Positions 50,176 through 59,181 of a DNA stretch of 64,000 bases are shown piece by piece. The translations under genes and the position numbers were made by a program. Under the pieces are notes generated by a model. The model was given only the letters and a program-made list of their open reading frames with translations. It had not been told where the DNA came from and did not search any database. Position 1 is the stretch's first letter, and each line of letters opens with the position of its first letter. The stretch spans positions 1-64,000 of the forward strand of contig NZ_LATZ01000010.1 in assembly GCF_000981385.1 (NCBI RefSeq), given 5' to 3'. This stretch comes from Bacillus sp. SA1-12. Lineage in GTDB: Bacteria > Bacillota > Bacilli > Bacillales > Bacillaceae.

Positions 50176-51015
50176 ATGTTAAAAGGAATTAATCAATGGT
50201 GCTACCCAGAAGGGACATCATTGGAGGATGTATTTACTTACAGCAAGGAAGCCGGCTTTGATGCTGTAGAATTAAATCTCTATCATGCTGGAGGAATTGG
50301 TTTAACAATGGATACAACTCCAGTCGAGGCCGAAGCTATCTCTAAGCTAGCCCTATCGTACGGATTGCAATTAAGAAGCTTATCTACCGGATTATTGTGG
50401 CAAAGTCCGTTATCTTCACCTGATTCAGCAGTAAGGGAACAAGGAAGAAAAATTATTCTTAAACAAATTGAATTGGCTGCGATTATGGGAATCGACACCG
50501 TTCTCGTTGTTCCAGGTTCTGTGTCTCAAGAAGTTGCCTATGATGATTGTTATAAGTTTAGTCAGGAAGAATTAAAAAAAGTGCTTGAGGAAGCAGAGAA
50601 GCAAAAAGTTGCAATTGGAATCGAAAATGTCTGGAATAAATTTTTACTATCACCGCTTGAAATGGCACGATATATCGATGAATTGCAATCCGAATATGCA
50701 AAAGCATACTTTGATGTCGGGAATGTTCTTCAGTTTGGCTATCCTGAGCAATGGATTCGCATCCTTGGAAATCGAATTAAAAAGGTGCATGTAAAGGATT
50801 TTAGTACAAAGGTTGGCAATATAACAGGGTTTGTCCCGTTATTAGCTGGTGATGTGAATTGGTCTGCTGTAATGGAAGCACTTGAAGAGATTGGTTATGA
50901 CGACGTCCTTACAGCAGAGCTTAGTCCATATGCCATTGGACCGAAACAACTGCCGATTGATACAGTCCGTCATATGGACGTTATTTTATCAACTCATTCT
51001 AAAGTGAAAAATTAA
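50176..51015 (+). CDS. TIM-barrel sugar isomerase/epimerase (AP-endonuclease 2 family)
   Basis: This 279-residue protein has the IolE/IolI/YcjR-type barrel. Metal ligands are expected in VAIGIENVWN (Glu), AYFDVGNVLQFG (Asp), KKVHVKDFST (His/Asp) and TAELSP (Glu). The family isomerises or epimerises keto-sugars and cyclitols or removes water from them. It is the first gene after the ROK repressor and is followed by three oxidoreductases with gaps of 14, 15 and -1 bp, indicating one transcript. Substrate is unknown. Confidence 0.85.
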   Translation: MLKGINQWCYPEGTSLEDVFTYSKEAGFDAVELNLYHAGGIGLTMDTTPVEAEAISKLALSYGLQLRSLSTGLLWQSPLSSPDSAVREQGRKIILKQIELAAIMGIDTVLVVPGSVSQEVAYDDCYKFSQEELKKVLEEAEKQKVAIGIENVWNKFLLSPLEMARYIDELQSEYAKAYFDVGNVLQFGYPEQWIRILGNRIKKVHVKDFSTKVGNITGFVPLLAGDVNWSAVMEALEEIGYDDVLTAELSPYAIGPKQLPIDTVRHMDVILSTHSKVKN

Positions 51016-51029
51016 AGGAGATGGAAAAA

Positions 51030-52022
51030 ATGAGTAAAGTAAAGGTAGGTTTTGTAGGTGTAGGCGGAATCGCAGGTGTGCATTTAGAAAATGTAGCGAA
51101 AAACTCAAATGCAGAAATTGTCGCTGTCTGTGATATTGCTGAGGAAAGTGCAAAGAAAAAAGGTTTACAATACAATGCAAAAGCTTATACAGATCTTGAT
51201 GAAATGCTTGAGAAGGAAGTGCTGGATGCTGTTTTTGTCTGTGTTCCCCCATTTGCACATGGTGATATAGAAGAAAAAATTGTAGCCAAAGGCATTCATT
51301 TACTCGTAGAGAAGCCGTTGGGCCTTGATATCGAAACCGTGCAAAAGAAAGCAAAAGTCATTAAAGATGCAGGCGTTATTTGCGGAGTTGGTTATTGTTT
51401 ACGTTATTTAGATACAGTTGCTAAAGCAAAGGAATACTTAAATGACAAAACAATTGCAATGGTAAGAGGGCATTACATAACATCCTTTGTGCCAACACCT
51501 TGGTACCGGGAAATGAATAAATCAGGTGGTCAGCTGGTTGAACAATCCACCCATACACTTGATTTGATGAGGTATTTAGGAGGGGAAATTGATTCCGTTT
51601 ATGCTAATATGAGCCTTCAAGTATTATCCGACATACCAAACATGAATATTCCAGATGTCACCTCTGTAAACGTTACATTTGAATCAGGGGCAGTGGGGCA
51701 TCTAGATTCATCCATGACCCAGCTCGATCATCGTACGGGAATTGAAATTCTTGGAAAGGATTTCCGCGTTGTAATAGATGGAGTAAATGTATCAATTGTT
51801 GAAAAGGATTTTACAATGACGTATAAATCAAAGGTTAACTTTTACCAAGAACAGGATAATCGCTTTATTGAAGCTGTCATGAAAGGAGATCCTGCAATTC
51901 TCTTGTCTGATTATGAGGATGGAGTAAAAACCCTTGCTGCAACACTGGCATCCAATAAGTCAAATGAATTAGGATTACCTATTAAACTATCTTCCTTAAT
52001 CGAGGATAAAATTTCGCTATAA
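51030..52022 (+). CDS. Gfo/Idh/MocA oxidoreductase 1
   Basis: This 330-residue NAD(P)-dependent sugar or cyclitol dehydrogenase has the Rossmann motif VGFVGVGGIAGVHLENV and the conserved EKPLG (LLVEKPLGLD). The catalytic segment GGQLVEQSTHTLDLMRYLGGE keeps the His and Asp, with Glu-Gln where Asp-x-Gly is more usual. ATG 51030 (MSKVKVGFVG) is preferred over the ATG at 51021, which abuts the AAAGGAG site. It belongs to the cluster starting at 50176. Confidence 0.87.
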   Translation: MSKVKVGFVGVGGIAGVHLENVAKNSNAEIVAVCDIAEESAKKKGLQYNAKAYTDLDEMLEKEVLDAVFVCVPPFAHGDIEEKIVAKGIHLLVEKPLGLDIETVQKKAKVIKDAGVICGVGYCLRYLDTVAKAKEYLNDKTIAMVRGHYITSFVPTPWYREMNKSGGQLVEQSTHTLDLMRYLGGEIDSVYANMSLQVLSDIPNMNIPDVTSVNVTFESGAVGHLDSSMTQLDHRTGIEILGKDFRVVIDGVNVSIVEKDFTMTYKSKVNFYQEQDNRFIEAVMKGDPAILLSDYEDGVKTLAATLASNKSNELGLPIKLSSLIEDKISL

Positions 52023-52037
52023 AGAGAGGTGAATGAA

Positions 52038-53045
52038 GTGAAAATTGGTGTTGTTGGAACAGGTACAATGGGAAAGCTTCATTTAGAGGCATGGTCAAAA
52101 ATGAAAGCGGTTAAAATTAACGGGATTGCGGGACGCAACCATGAAGTGGTCGAACAGCTATCTGAAACATACAAGACAAAAGGTTTTACCGATTATGAGG
52201 ACCTGCTTAAATCAGATGTTGAAGTAATTGATATATGCCTGCCAACCTATTTGCATAGTGAGTTTATTCGAAAAGCTGCTAAAAGCGGCAAGCATATTAT
52301 TTGTGAAAAACCCCTTGCATTAGATGGAAAAGAGTGTAAGGAGCTTTATGATTTTTGCACAGCACACAATGTCCAGCTTCTTGTCGGGCACACCCTGCGA
52401 TTTTATCCAGAATATATACATGCACGTGAACAAGTGAAAAACGGTGCAATTGGCAATCCTGGTGTCGTCAGATTGTCAAGAGGAGGCCCTTACCCAAAGG
52501 GAATAGATGCTTGGTATAAGGATGAAGCAAAGAGCGGCGGGGTTATGCTGGATTTGGGAATTCACGATTTTGATTGGTTAAGATGGACGTTTGGTGAAGT
52601 TGAAAGAGTGATGGCAAAACAGATTAAAAGAGAGAGTGAGGATGGGACGCCAATTGAGCATGCGTTTGTCACATTACGCATGCAAAGCGGAACAATTGCA
52701 CATCTTGAATTGTCCTGGGCAAAAAAGTCTTTTGAATCAAGCTTTGAGATAACAGGGGATAAAGGGATGCTTGCTCATCATGACCGTGAAAGCAATCCAA
52801 TTAAACTGAACATAACAGTTCCATCGAATGAGATCGGTAACGGTGTAATTGTACCTGAAAGGATAGGGAACATTTCCCCGCTCGAACAGCAGCTGGAACA
52901 TTTCAGAAAATGTTTAGTAGCGGAAGAAAAAATGCTCGTCTCTGCTGAAGATGTGATTCATGCAGTTGAAGTTGCAAAAGCAGCTATTGAATCTGCTAAA
53001 AGCGGGCAGCCTGTTACGTTGCTGTCAAAGAAAGAGGTGGTTTAA
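52038..53045 (+). CDS. Gfo/Idh/MocA oxidoreductase 2
   Basis: This 335-residue protein starts MKIGVVGTGTMGKLHLEAW (a perfect GxGxxG nucleotide site). It has IICEKPLALD and the catalytic block GGVMLDLGIHDFDWLRWTFGE with the standard Asp, His and Asp. GTG 52038 is chosen for its distance of 8 bases from GAGAGG. It is closer to the canonical family than its two neighbours. The stop codon overlaps the next start (TAATG). Confidence 0.87.
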   Translation: MKIGVVGTGTMGKLHLEAWSKMKAVKINGIAGRNHEVVEQLSETYKTKGFTDYEDLLKSDVEVIDICLPTYLHSEFIRKAAKSGKHIICEKPLALDGKECKELYDFCTAHNVQLLVGHTLRFYPEYIHAREQVKNGAIGNPGVVRLSRGGPYPKGIDAWYKDEAKSGGVMLDLGIHDFDWLRWTFGEVERVMAKQIKRESEDGTPIEHAFVTLRMQSGTIAHLELSWAKKSFESSFEITGDKGMLAHHDRESNPIKLNITVPSNEIGNGVIVPERIGNISPLEQQLEHFRKCLVAEEKMLVSAEDVIHAVEVAKAAIESAKSGQPVTLLSKKEVV

Positions 53046-54025
53046 TGAAGATCGGAATGATTAGTTTTGCTCATATGCATGCTTTTAGCTATGCAAAGCA
53101 TTTGCTTGCCGATCCTGAGGTTGAGATTACCGCGATATGGGATGAAGACCATGAGAGAGGGTCTAAAATGGCTAATCTCTTTAACTGTCAATATATTAAC
53201 GATTTAGAGCAATTACTCCAATTAGAAATTCAAGCAGTTGTTGTATGTTCGGAAAATAAAATGCATAAGGAGCATGTGCTAGCTGCAGCCCGTGCTGGAA
53301 AGCATGTTTTATGTGAAAAGCCGATTGCAACCGAAGTGGAAGATGCACAAGAGATGATACACGCATGTAAAGAGGCTGGTGTCATTTTACAAGTTGCCTA
53401 TCCTGTAAGATTTGCTCCTGCCATTCAAAGAGTTAGAGAATTAATCCGTTCGGGAGCAATTGGTGAAGTAGTTGCCATAAATGGAACCAATCACGGACAG
53501 ATGCCAGGCGGATGGTTTATTGAAAAAGAATTATCAGGTGGCGGAGCAGCAACTGATCATATCGTTCATGTTATGGACCTCATCCGCTGGATTTTAAATG
53601 ATGAAGTAAAACATGTTTATGCAGAGCTTGATACCAAGTTTTATTCGATAGATGTAGAGGATTGCGGCATTGTCACCCTGGAGCTTGAATCAGGCGTCAT
53701 TGCGACAATTGACCCAAGCTGGTCACGTCCAAAAACATTCCCTGCCTGGGGTGATGTTCTATTAGAATTTGTCGGTACAAAAGGAACCCTTTCTGTTGAT
53801 GCCTTTAAACAGCATTCGACCTATTATAACGATATGGAGAAAAAAATCCAGCATCTATCATGGGCTGATGACATGGATCAAGGGCTGATTGCTGATTTTC
53901 TACAATGTGTGAGGAAAAACGGAAATCCTTCTATTACCGGTGAGGATGGCTTAAGAACATTGGAAGTTGTAAAGGCAGCCTATGAATCTGACAGATTGAA
54001 AAAAGTTGTTTCATTAAATAAATAG
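53045..54025 (+). CDS. Gfo/Idh/MocA-fold protein 3 with an altered nucleotide loop
   Basis: This 326-residue protein has the family fold: VLCEKPIATE and GGGAATDHIVHVMDLIRWILND are intact. The N-terminal loop reads MKIGMISFAHMHAFSYAKHL, so GxGxxG is replaced by an SFAHMHAF segment. This suggests different cofactor handling or a metal/substrate role for the histidines. Its start overlaps the previous stop by one base, so it is translationally coupled. I infer it acts on the same substrate or its product. Confidence 0.82.
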   Translation: MKIGMISFAHMHAFSYAKHLLADPEVEITAIWDEDHERGSKMANLFNCQYINDLEQLLQLEIQAVVVCSENKMHKEHVLAAARAGKHVLCEKPIATEVEDAQEMIHACKEAGVILQVAYPVRFAPAIQRVRELIRSGAIGEVVAINGTNHGQMPGGWFIEKELSGGGAATDHIVHVMDLIRWILNDEVKHVYAELDTKFYSIDVEDCGIVTLELESGVIATIDPSWSRPKTFPAWGDVLLEFVGTKGTLSVDAFKQHSTYYNDMEKKIQHLSWADDMDQGLIADFLQCVRKNGNPSITGEDGLRTLEVVKAAYESDRLKKVVSLNK

Positions 54026-54050
54026 CTTTCAATACAAGGGGGGATTAGGG

Positions 54051-55316
54051 ATGAAAAAAATGTTCTTGCTATTGCTGGGAGTCATGCTGATTGGAAGTGT
54101 CTTTCTGGCAGGATGCAGCAAGGAAGGTGCTTCAGGAGGATCGTCTGATAAAGTGACATTAAACGTTGCTTTATGGGATGAGAATGTTAGTGAAGTGGTA
54201 GATAAGTCCATTGAATTATTTAAAGAAAAGCATCCAGAGGTTGAGGTAAAAGTAACCTATACTCCCTATGCTGACTATTGGACCAAGTTAAAAACAAGTC
54301 TCGCCGGCGGCAGCGGTCCTGATATTTTCTGGATGAATGGTCCTAACTTTTATCAATATGCATCTACAGGACTTATTAAGGATATTCAGCCGTTAATAGA
54401 TGGAGACAAATTAGATACTAGTGTCTATACACCTGCATTAGTTGACCTCTACACATACGAGGATAAATTATTTGGATTACCTTATTTTTTAGATTCAATT
54501 GGTCTCTTCTATAATAAGAAAATTTTTGATGAAGCTGGCATTCCATATCCAGATGAGACATGGGACTGGTCAAAGGTAGAGGAAGTTGGCAAAAAGCTAA
54601 CTGATAAAGAGAATGGAATTTATGGTTATATTGCTTCATCATCCAACCAAGCTGGTTACTATAACTTAATTCATCAAGCAGGGGGCTTTATCATAAGTGA
54701 TGATAAAACAAAATCAGGATTTAACTCTCCTGAAGCGCAAAGCGCACTACAATGGACAAAGGATTTAATGGATGAGGGTATTTCACCTTCAGCTCAGGCA
54801 CAAATTGAAACAAAGGTAAACCAAATTTTCGGTTCAGGTAAAGCGGCCATGCTGCCGAATATTTCTGTAAATGCTCCTGTTTTGCATGAAATGCTAGGTG
54901 AAGACCTAGGTGTTGCGGTTCTTCCTAAAGGAAAAGAACAGGCCAGTATTGTTCATGGGTTAAGCTGGGTTATGAATGAAAAGACAAAGCATGAAGAATT
55001 GGCATGGGAGCTGCAAAAAGTGTTATCTGGTGAAGAAGCAGGTAAATGGATGGCGGAATCAGGTTTTAGTATTCCTGCTTACACGGGCACAGAAGATGCA
55101 TGGTTAGAGTCTATTCCATCTTTAGATCTAAACGTATTCGTTGATAGCCTAGAGTTTGGAGTACCATATCCTGTATCGAAAAATACTGCGGAATGGCAGG
55201 AAGTAGAGAATAAAGAAATTCAAGATGCTTTGTTAGGGAAAAAATCGGTTGAAGAGGCTACGAAGAAAATTGCTTCTGAGATGGATAAAATCCTAGCGAA
55301 GGAATCCGAAAATTAA
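54051..55316 (+). CDS. Sugar ABC transporter substrate-binding lipoprotein 1
   Basis: This 421-residue family-1 binding protein has lipobox VFLAGC (Cys about residue 22) and the MalE/UgpB-type fold: VTLNVALWDENVSEVVDKSIELFKEKHPEVEVKV, AGGSGPDIFWMNGPNF, LPYFLDSIGLFYNKKIFDEAGI. It would deliver a mono- or oligosaccharide to the permeases that follow. A GC-rich hairpin lies between it and the permeases. A GGGGGGATTAGGG site precedes the ATG. Confidence 0.9.
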   Translation: MKKMFLLLLGVMLIGSVFLAGCSKEGASGGSSDKVTLNVALWDENVSEVVDKSIELFKEKHPEVEVKVTYTPYADYWTKLKTSLAGGSGPDIFWMNGPNFYQYASTGLIKDIQPLIDGDKLDTSVYTPALVDLYTYEDKLFGLPYFLDSIGLFYNKKIFDEAGIPYPDETWDWSKVEEVGKKLTDKENGIYGYIASSSNQAGYYNLIHQAGGFIISDDKTKSGFNSPEAQSALQWTKDLMDEGISPSAQAQIETKVNQIFGSGKAAMLPNISVNAPVLHEMLGEDLGVAVLPKGKEQASIVHGLSWVMNEKTKHEELAWELQKVLSGEEAGKWMAESGFSIPAYTGTEDAWLESIPSLDLNVFVDSLEFGVPYPVSKNTAEWQEVENKEIQDALLGKKSVEEATKKIASEMDKILAKESEN

Positions 55317-55324
55317 CGTGGCAT

Positions 55325-55352
55325 GGGAGGCTCGGGGTTTACCGGGCTTCCC
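55325..55352 (+). other. GC-rich hairpin between binding-protein and permease genes
   Basis: GGGAGGCTCGG pairs with CCGGGCTTCCC (one mismatch) around a short loop, with no T-run. Hairpins here often protect the binding-protein mRNA and make that protein more abundant than the permeases. Confidence 0.7.
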
Positions 55353-55380
55353 CCTGATCTAAACAAAGGGGTGTTAGTTA

Positions 55381-56322
55381 ATGGAAGCGCAAACTGCCCG
55401 CTCTAAGCAAATGATTAAAACAACAAACCGCAAAAAAAGATCAAGAATGGCCTCTGTTGAAGCATTATGGGGATACATCTTTATAGCACCTGTTGTATTA
55501 GGATTAACCATCTTTTACATAGCACCTGCTGTTTCATCATTCTATCTGGCCTTTACAAAGTGGGATGGACTTACGGCACCTGTTTTCATCGGCCTGGAGA
55601 ATTTCATCACATTATTTCAAGAAGAAATATTTGTACAATCAATGATCAATACCATTGTATTTACGGTTATATCTGTCCCTATCTCAATTATTTGTGCAAC
55701 AATAATCGCAGTTTTACTTAATCAAAAAATAAAAGGGATTGTCATCTATCGAACTTTATTTTTTATTCCCGTTGTAACGATGCCGATAGCGATCGGCATG
55801 GTTTGGCGCTGGTTGTACAATACAGAATTCGGATTAATAAACTATATTCTAGGCCTGCTTCATTTACCACAGCCAAGTTGGCTGTTTGATGAAAAATTTG
55901 CCTTATTTTCTATTATTCTTGTTAGTGTTTGGATGAGTGTTGGATATAACGCTGTTATCTTATTAGCCGGCCTGCAAGGAATCTCAGCAACTTATTATGA
56001 AGCAGCAAATTTAGATGGGGCAAATGAATTTCAAAAATTTATGAACATCACGGTTCCTTTATTAACACCAAGTTTATTCTTCGTATTAGTCATGTCAATG
56101 ATCAATTCACTGCAGGTGTTTGATTTAATCTTTGTCATGATAGGCGATAATGCCTCTTTATTAGATCCTACAAGGACAGTTGTATATAGCGTGTGGGAAA
56201 ACGGATTTAAATTTTTCAATATGGGATATGCTTCAGCACAAGCGTTAGTATTATTCGTTGTCATCCTTATTATCACGATCATTCAGATGGTTCTCCAGAA
56301 GAGATGGGTGCATTATCAGTAG
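55381..56322 (+). CDS. Sugar ABC permease 1A (MalF/UgpA type)
   Basis: This 313-residue permease has six helices after a basic cytoplasmic N-terminus (AQTARSKQMIKTTNRKKRSR). WGYIFIAPVVLGLTIFYIAPAVSSFYLAFTKWDG is the family start and the EAA loop is ISATYYEAANLDGANEFQKFMNITVPLL. It pairs with permease 1B, whose frame overlaps its 3' end. No ATPase is encoded. AAAGGGGTG precedes the ATG. Confidence 0.9.
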   Translation: MEAQTARSKQMIKTTNRKKRSRMASVEALWGYIFIAPVVLGLTIFYIAPAVSSFYLAFTKWDGLTAPVFIGLENFITLFQEEIFVQSMINTIVFTVISVPISIICATIIAVLLNQKIKGIVIYRTLFFIPVVTMPIAIGMVWRWLYNTEFGLINYILGLLHLPQPSWLFDEKFALFSIILVSVWMSVGYNAVILLAGLQGISATYYEAANLDGANEFQKFMNITVPLLTPSLFFVLVMSMINSLQVFDLIFVMIGDNASLLDPTRTVVYSVWENGFKFFNMGYASAQALVLFVVILIITIIQMVLQKRWVHYQ

Positions 56323-56333
56323 GAGGGATGGAA

Positions 56334-57161
56334 ATGGTGCATGCAGGAAATAGGAAGAAAATCGTTGTCCATGGTTTGTTAATAATCGGATCCATTATTA
56401 TGATTATGCCTTTTTTATGGATGGTTTCAACATCGTTAAAATCATTCGCCGAATCGATGCAAGTACCGCCAACGATCTTTCCGAAAGAGCTTAAGTTTGA
56501 AAATTATCTAGAGGTCTTTGAAAAAATAAATTTTGCTCAATATTACATGAATACGATTATTATTACAGTTGCAAGAACGGCATTTCAGCTCATTCTTTGC
56601 TCTCTGGCAGCTTATGCATTTGCTAGATTAAGATTTCCTGGAAAAAATCTAATCTTTATTGCCATCTTATCTGTCCTGATGGTACCTTCACAGGTTGTTA
56701 TGATTCCAAGCTTTGTCATTATGAGAGAACTAGGATGGATTGATACGTTTTACGCAATTATAGTTCCAGGAATTTTTAGCGCATTTGGAACATTTCTTTT
56801 GCGGCAATTCTTTATGGCTATTCCAAAAGAACTGGACGAGGCTGCTAAAATCGATGGCTGTTCCTTTTTTGGGATCTATTGGCGAATCATCATGCCTTTG
56901 TCAAAGCCGGCACTTGTTTCACTTGCCATTTTTACGATCTTGGCAGCATGGAATGATTTCCTATGGCCATTAATCGCCACAAACTCAGATGAAATGAGGG
57001 TTTTATCGATTGGCATTGCGACATTCCAAGGACAATACGCCACAGAATATCCGCTATTAATGGCAGGAGCGTTAATGTCAACCGCACCAATGATTATCAT
57101 TTTTTTATTCTTACAAAAGTACTTTATTGAAGGAATTGCACTAAGCGGAGTTAAAGGGTAA
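56334..57161 (+). CDS. Sugar ABC permease 1B (MalG/UgpE type)
   Basis: This 275-residue permease has six helices. PFLWMVSTSLKSFAESMQVPPTIFPKELKFENYLEVF is the typical N-terminal block and the EAA loop is IPKELDEAAKIDGCSFFGIYWRIIMPLSKP; QKYFIEGIALSGVKG closes it. ATG 56334 is chosen because GGAGGG lies 7 bases upstream; the ORF extends into permease 1A. It completes the first binding-protein/permease set. Confidence 0.9.
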   Translation: MVHAGNRKKIVVHGLLIIGSIIMIMPFLWMVSTSLKSFAESMQVPPTIFPKELKFENYLEVFEKINFAQYYMNTIIITVARTAFQLILCSLAAYAFARLRFPGKNLIFIAILSVLMVPSQVVMIPSFVIMRELGWIDTFYAIIVPGIFSAFGTFLLRQFFMAIPKELDEAAKIDGCSFFGIYWRIIMPLSKPALVSLAIFTILAAWNDFLWPLIATNSDEMRVLSIGIATFQGQYATEYPLLMAGALMSTAPMIIIFLFLQKYFIEGIALSGVKG

Positions 57162-57243
57162 TTGTATTTTTTTAGTATCTGTTCCAACTTTGCTATTGGC
57201 AAAATGGTTTGAATGATTGGATATCTTTAAAAGGAGTGAGGTT

Positions 57244-58191
57244 ATGTCAACTGAATTAAAAACCTCCGTAGGGACTCCAGTGAGTACAACAGGTGTGAGG
57301 AGGAAAAAATTTTTTACTCGCCGAGATTGGGCTGGTTATTTATTTTCTGCACCCTTATTGATCGGAATAATAGTGTTTTCAATTTACCCCATGATTGGTG
57401 CATTAATCCTCAGCTTTAAAAAATCATCACAATCTTATTCAGGAGAATGGGCAGGCTTAAGTAACTATAAGTATGTCCTAACGGACTCCTTATTTTGGAA
57501 ATCTGTTTATAATACGTTTTACATGGGCGTATTATCCGTTATTTTAGGTGTATCCTTATCATTTATACTAGCAAGTTTAATTCACAATATTAGCTGGCTA
57601 AAATGGAGAAATTTCTTTAAGGGAGTTTACTTTTTACCTAATGTGGTTTCTTTAGTTGCTACAAGTATTCTATTCTCTTTTCTATTTAATCCTGGTAGTG
57701 AGGGAATATTAAACTATGTGATTGGATTGTTTGGTATTGAGCCAATTGGCTGGTTTACAGATCCGAAATATGCCCGGTTCAGCATTGTTTTAATGACACT
57801 TTGGGGGATGCTTGGATATAACACGATTATATTTATCGCTGCATTAACAAGTGTTCCGAGGGATTTATACGAAGCGGCTGAAGTAGATGGCGCAAACTGG
57901 CTAAAAAAATGGTTTTATATAACCGTGCCATATTTAAAACCAATCATTATTTTCATGGTAATTATCGGAACGATTAATGCTATGAAACGATTTACAGATG
58001 TCTGGTTAATTGGAGGAACGGCTGGTAACCCTGCAGGCTCATTAATGACAGCTGTTCTATATATCTATCGAAATGGATTTTTATCTTCTCAAATGGGAAT
58101 AGCGACCGCAGCTTCGTATATCTTATTCTTCTTTATTCTCGTGTTAACGATTTTCTTACAATATTCAAATAGAAAAAGTAACTTTGATTAA
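57244..58191 (+). CDS. Sugar ABC permease 2A (MalF/UgpA type)
   Basis: This 315-residue permease has six helices and the EAA loop VPRDLYEAAEVDGANWLKKWFYITVPYLKP. WAGYLFSAPLLIGIIVFSIYPMIGALILSFKK is the family start. ATG 57244 follows AAAGGAGTGAGG; the frame upstream lacks a site. It begins the second, separate permease pair, which has its own binding protein downstream instead of upstream. Confidence 0.9.
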   Translation: MSTELKTSVGTPVSTTGVRRKKFFTRRDWAGYLFSAPLLIGIIVFSIYPMIGALILSFKKSSQSYSGEWAGLSNYKYVLTDSLFWKSVYNTFYMGVLSVILGVSLSFILASLIHNISWLKWRNFFKGVYFLPNVVSLVATSILFSFLFNPGSEGILNYVIGLFGIEPIGWFTDPKYARFSIVLMTLWGMLGYNTIIFIAALTSVPRDLYEAAEVDGANWLKKWFYITVPYLKPIIIFMVIIGTINAMKRFTDVWLIGGTAGNPAGSLMTAVLYIYRNGFLSSQMGIATAASYILFFFILVLTIFLQYSNRKSNFD

Positions 58192-58202
58192 GGGGGAATA
58201 GG

Positions 58203-59084
58203 ATGAAAGCAGCGTCTATGAAAGAAAATGTTCCTATCAATAATAAATCTCTGAAACATTCAAAAGTCATAGCAGATTGGATCTTAACATCGGTATTACT
58301 AGTGGGTTCGTTGGTTATGATTATTCCTTTCATTTGGATGGTTTTAACAAGCTTTGACTGGGCTGCAAGGCTAAAGATCCCATTTCCGCCAAGATTTTGG
58401 CCAGAGGAGTTCTCTATTAGAACGTATCAAATGGCTTTCACAAATATCCCAATGCTAAAGTATATGATTAACTCTCTAATCGTTTCAGTAGGTGTTATTT
58501 TGGTCAGCCTTATGTCGGCGCTATTATCAGGATATGCGATTTCAAAGCTGAAATTTAAAGGGGCAAATATCGTACTTATATTGGCATTAAGTACCATGAT
58601 GATCCCCTTTGAAATGACGATGATCCCACAATATTTAATGTTTGGCGAGTTTAAGCTTTTAGATACGTATTGGGCTTTCTTTTTGCCTGCATTAAATTAT
58701 GCATTTGGAACGTTCTTAGCGAAATCTTTTATCGACCAGCTTCCAGGGAGTTTACGAGAAGCTGCAATAATTGATGGCGCTAGTGAACTAACCGTTTTTA
58801 TAAAAGTATATTTACCTTTATGTATCCCAATCCTTGCAACAATGGTCATTCTCCAATTCTTAGCCGTTTGGAATGATTTGTTATGGCCGTTATTAGCATT
58901 AAAAACGCCAGATAAATTCACAATTCAATTAGGATTAGCCATGTTTTCCTACAATAAAGATTTGCCATTGCCTTCTGTTATTATGGCTGCAACGACAGTA
59001 AGTTTAATTCCCGTCATTGTTCTCTATTTGTTCCTGCAACGATTTATTGTAGAAAGCATAGCTCTTTCCGGTATTAAACAATAA
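58203..59084 (+). CDS. Sugar ABC permease 2B (MalG/UgpE type)
   Basis: This 293-residue permease has six helices. IPFIWMVLTSFDWAARLKIPFPPRFWPEEFSIRTYQ and the EAA loop LPGSLREAAIIDGASELTVFIKVYLPLCIP are typical, and LQRFIVESIALSGIKQ closes it. AAGGGGGAATAGG precedes the ATG, 11 bp after permease 2A. It pairs with 2A and with the binding protein at 59178. Confidence 0.9.
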   Translation: MKAASMKENVPINNKSLKHSKVIADWILTSVLLVGSLVMIIPFIWMVLTSFDWAARLKIPFPPRFWPEEFSIRTYQMAFTNIPMLKYMINSLIVSVGVILVSLMSALLSGYAISKLKFKGANIVLILALSTMMIPFEMTMIPQYLMFGEFKLLDTYWAFFLPALNYAFGTFLAKSFIDQLPGSLREAAIIDGASELTVFIKVYLPLCIPILATMVILQFLAVWNDLLWPLLALKTPDKFTIQLGLAMFSYNKDLPLPSVIMAATTVSLIPVIVLYLFLQRFIVESIALSGIKQ

Positions 59085-59103
59085 AACTTTTTGAGGGGGT
59101 GAG

Positions 59104-59181
59104 GTGAAACAAAGCAAGTTGATGATCATCTTTGTTTTTACAGAAGCGGAATCAAACAAATTAGAGGGGGTAAAAAAATGA
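59104..59181 (+). CDS. Possible 25-residue leader ORF overlapping the second binding-protein gene
   Basis: From GTG, MKQSKLMIIFVFTEAES and on to a TGA that overlaps the next ATG (ATGA). GAGGGGGTGAG precedes it. Such an overlap would couple translation. It matches the layout before lplA (39809), but the peptide is not a known family and may be a chance frame. Confidence 0.35.
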   Translation: MKQSKLMIIFVFTEAESNKLEGVKK

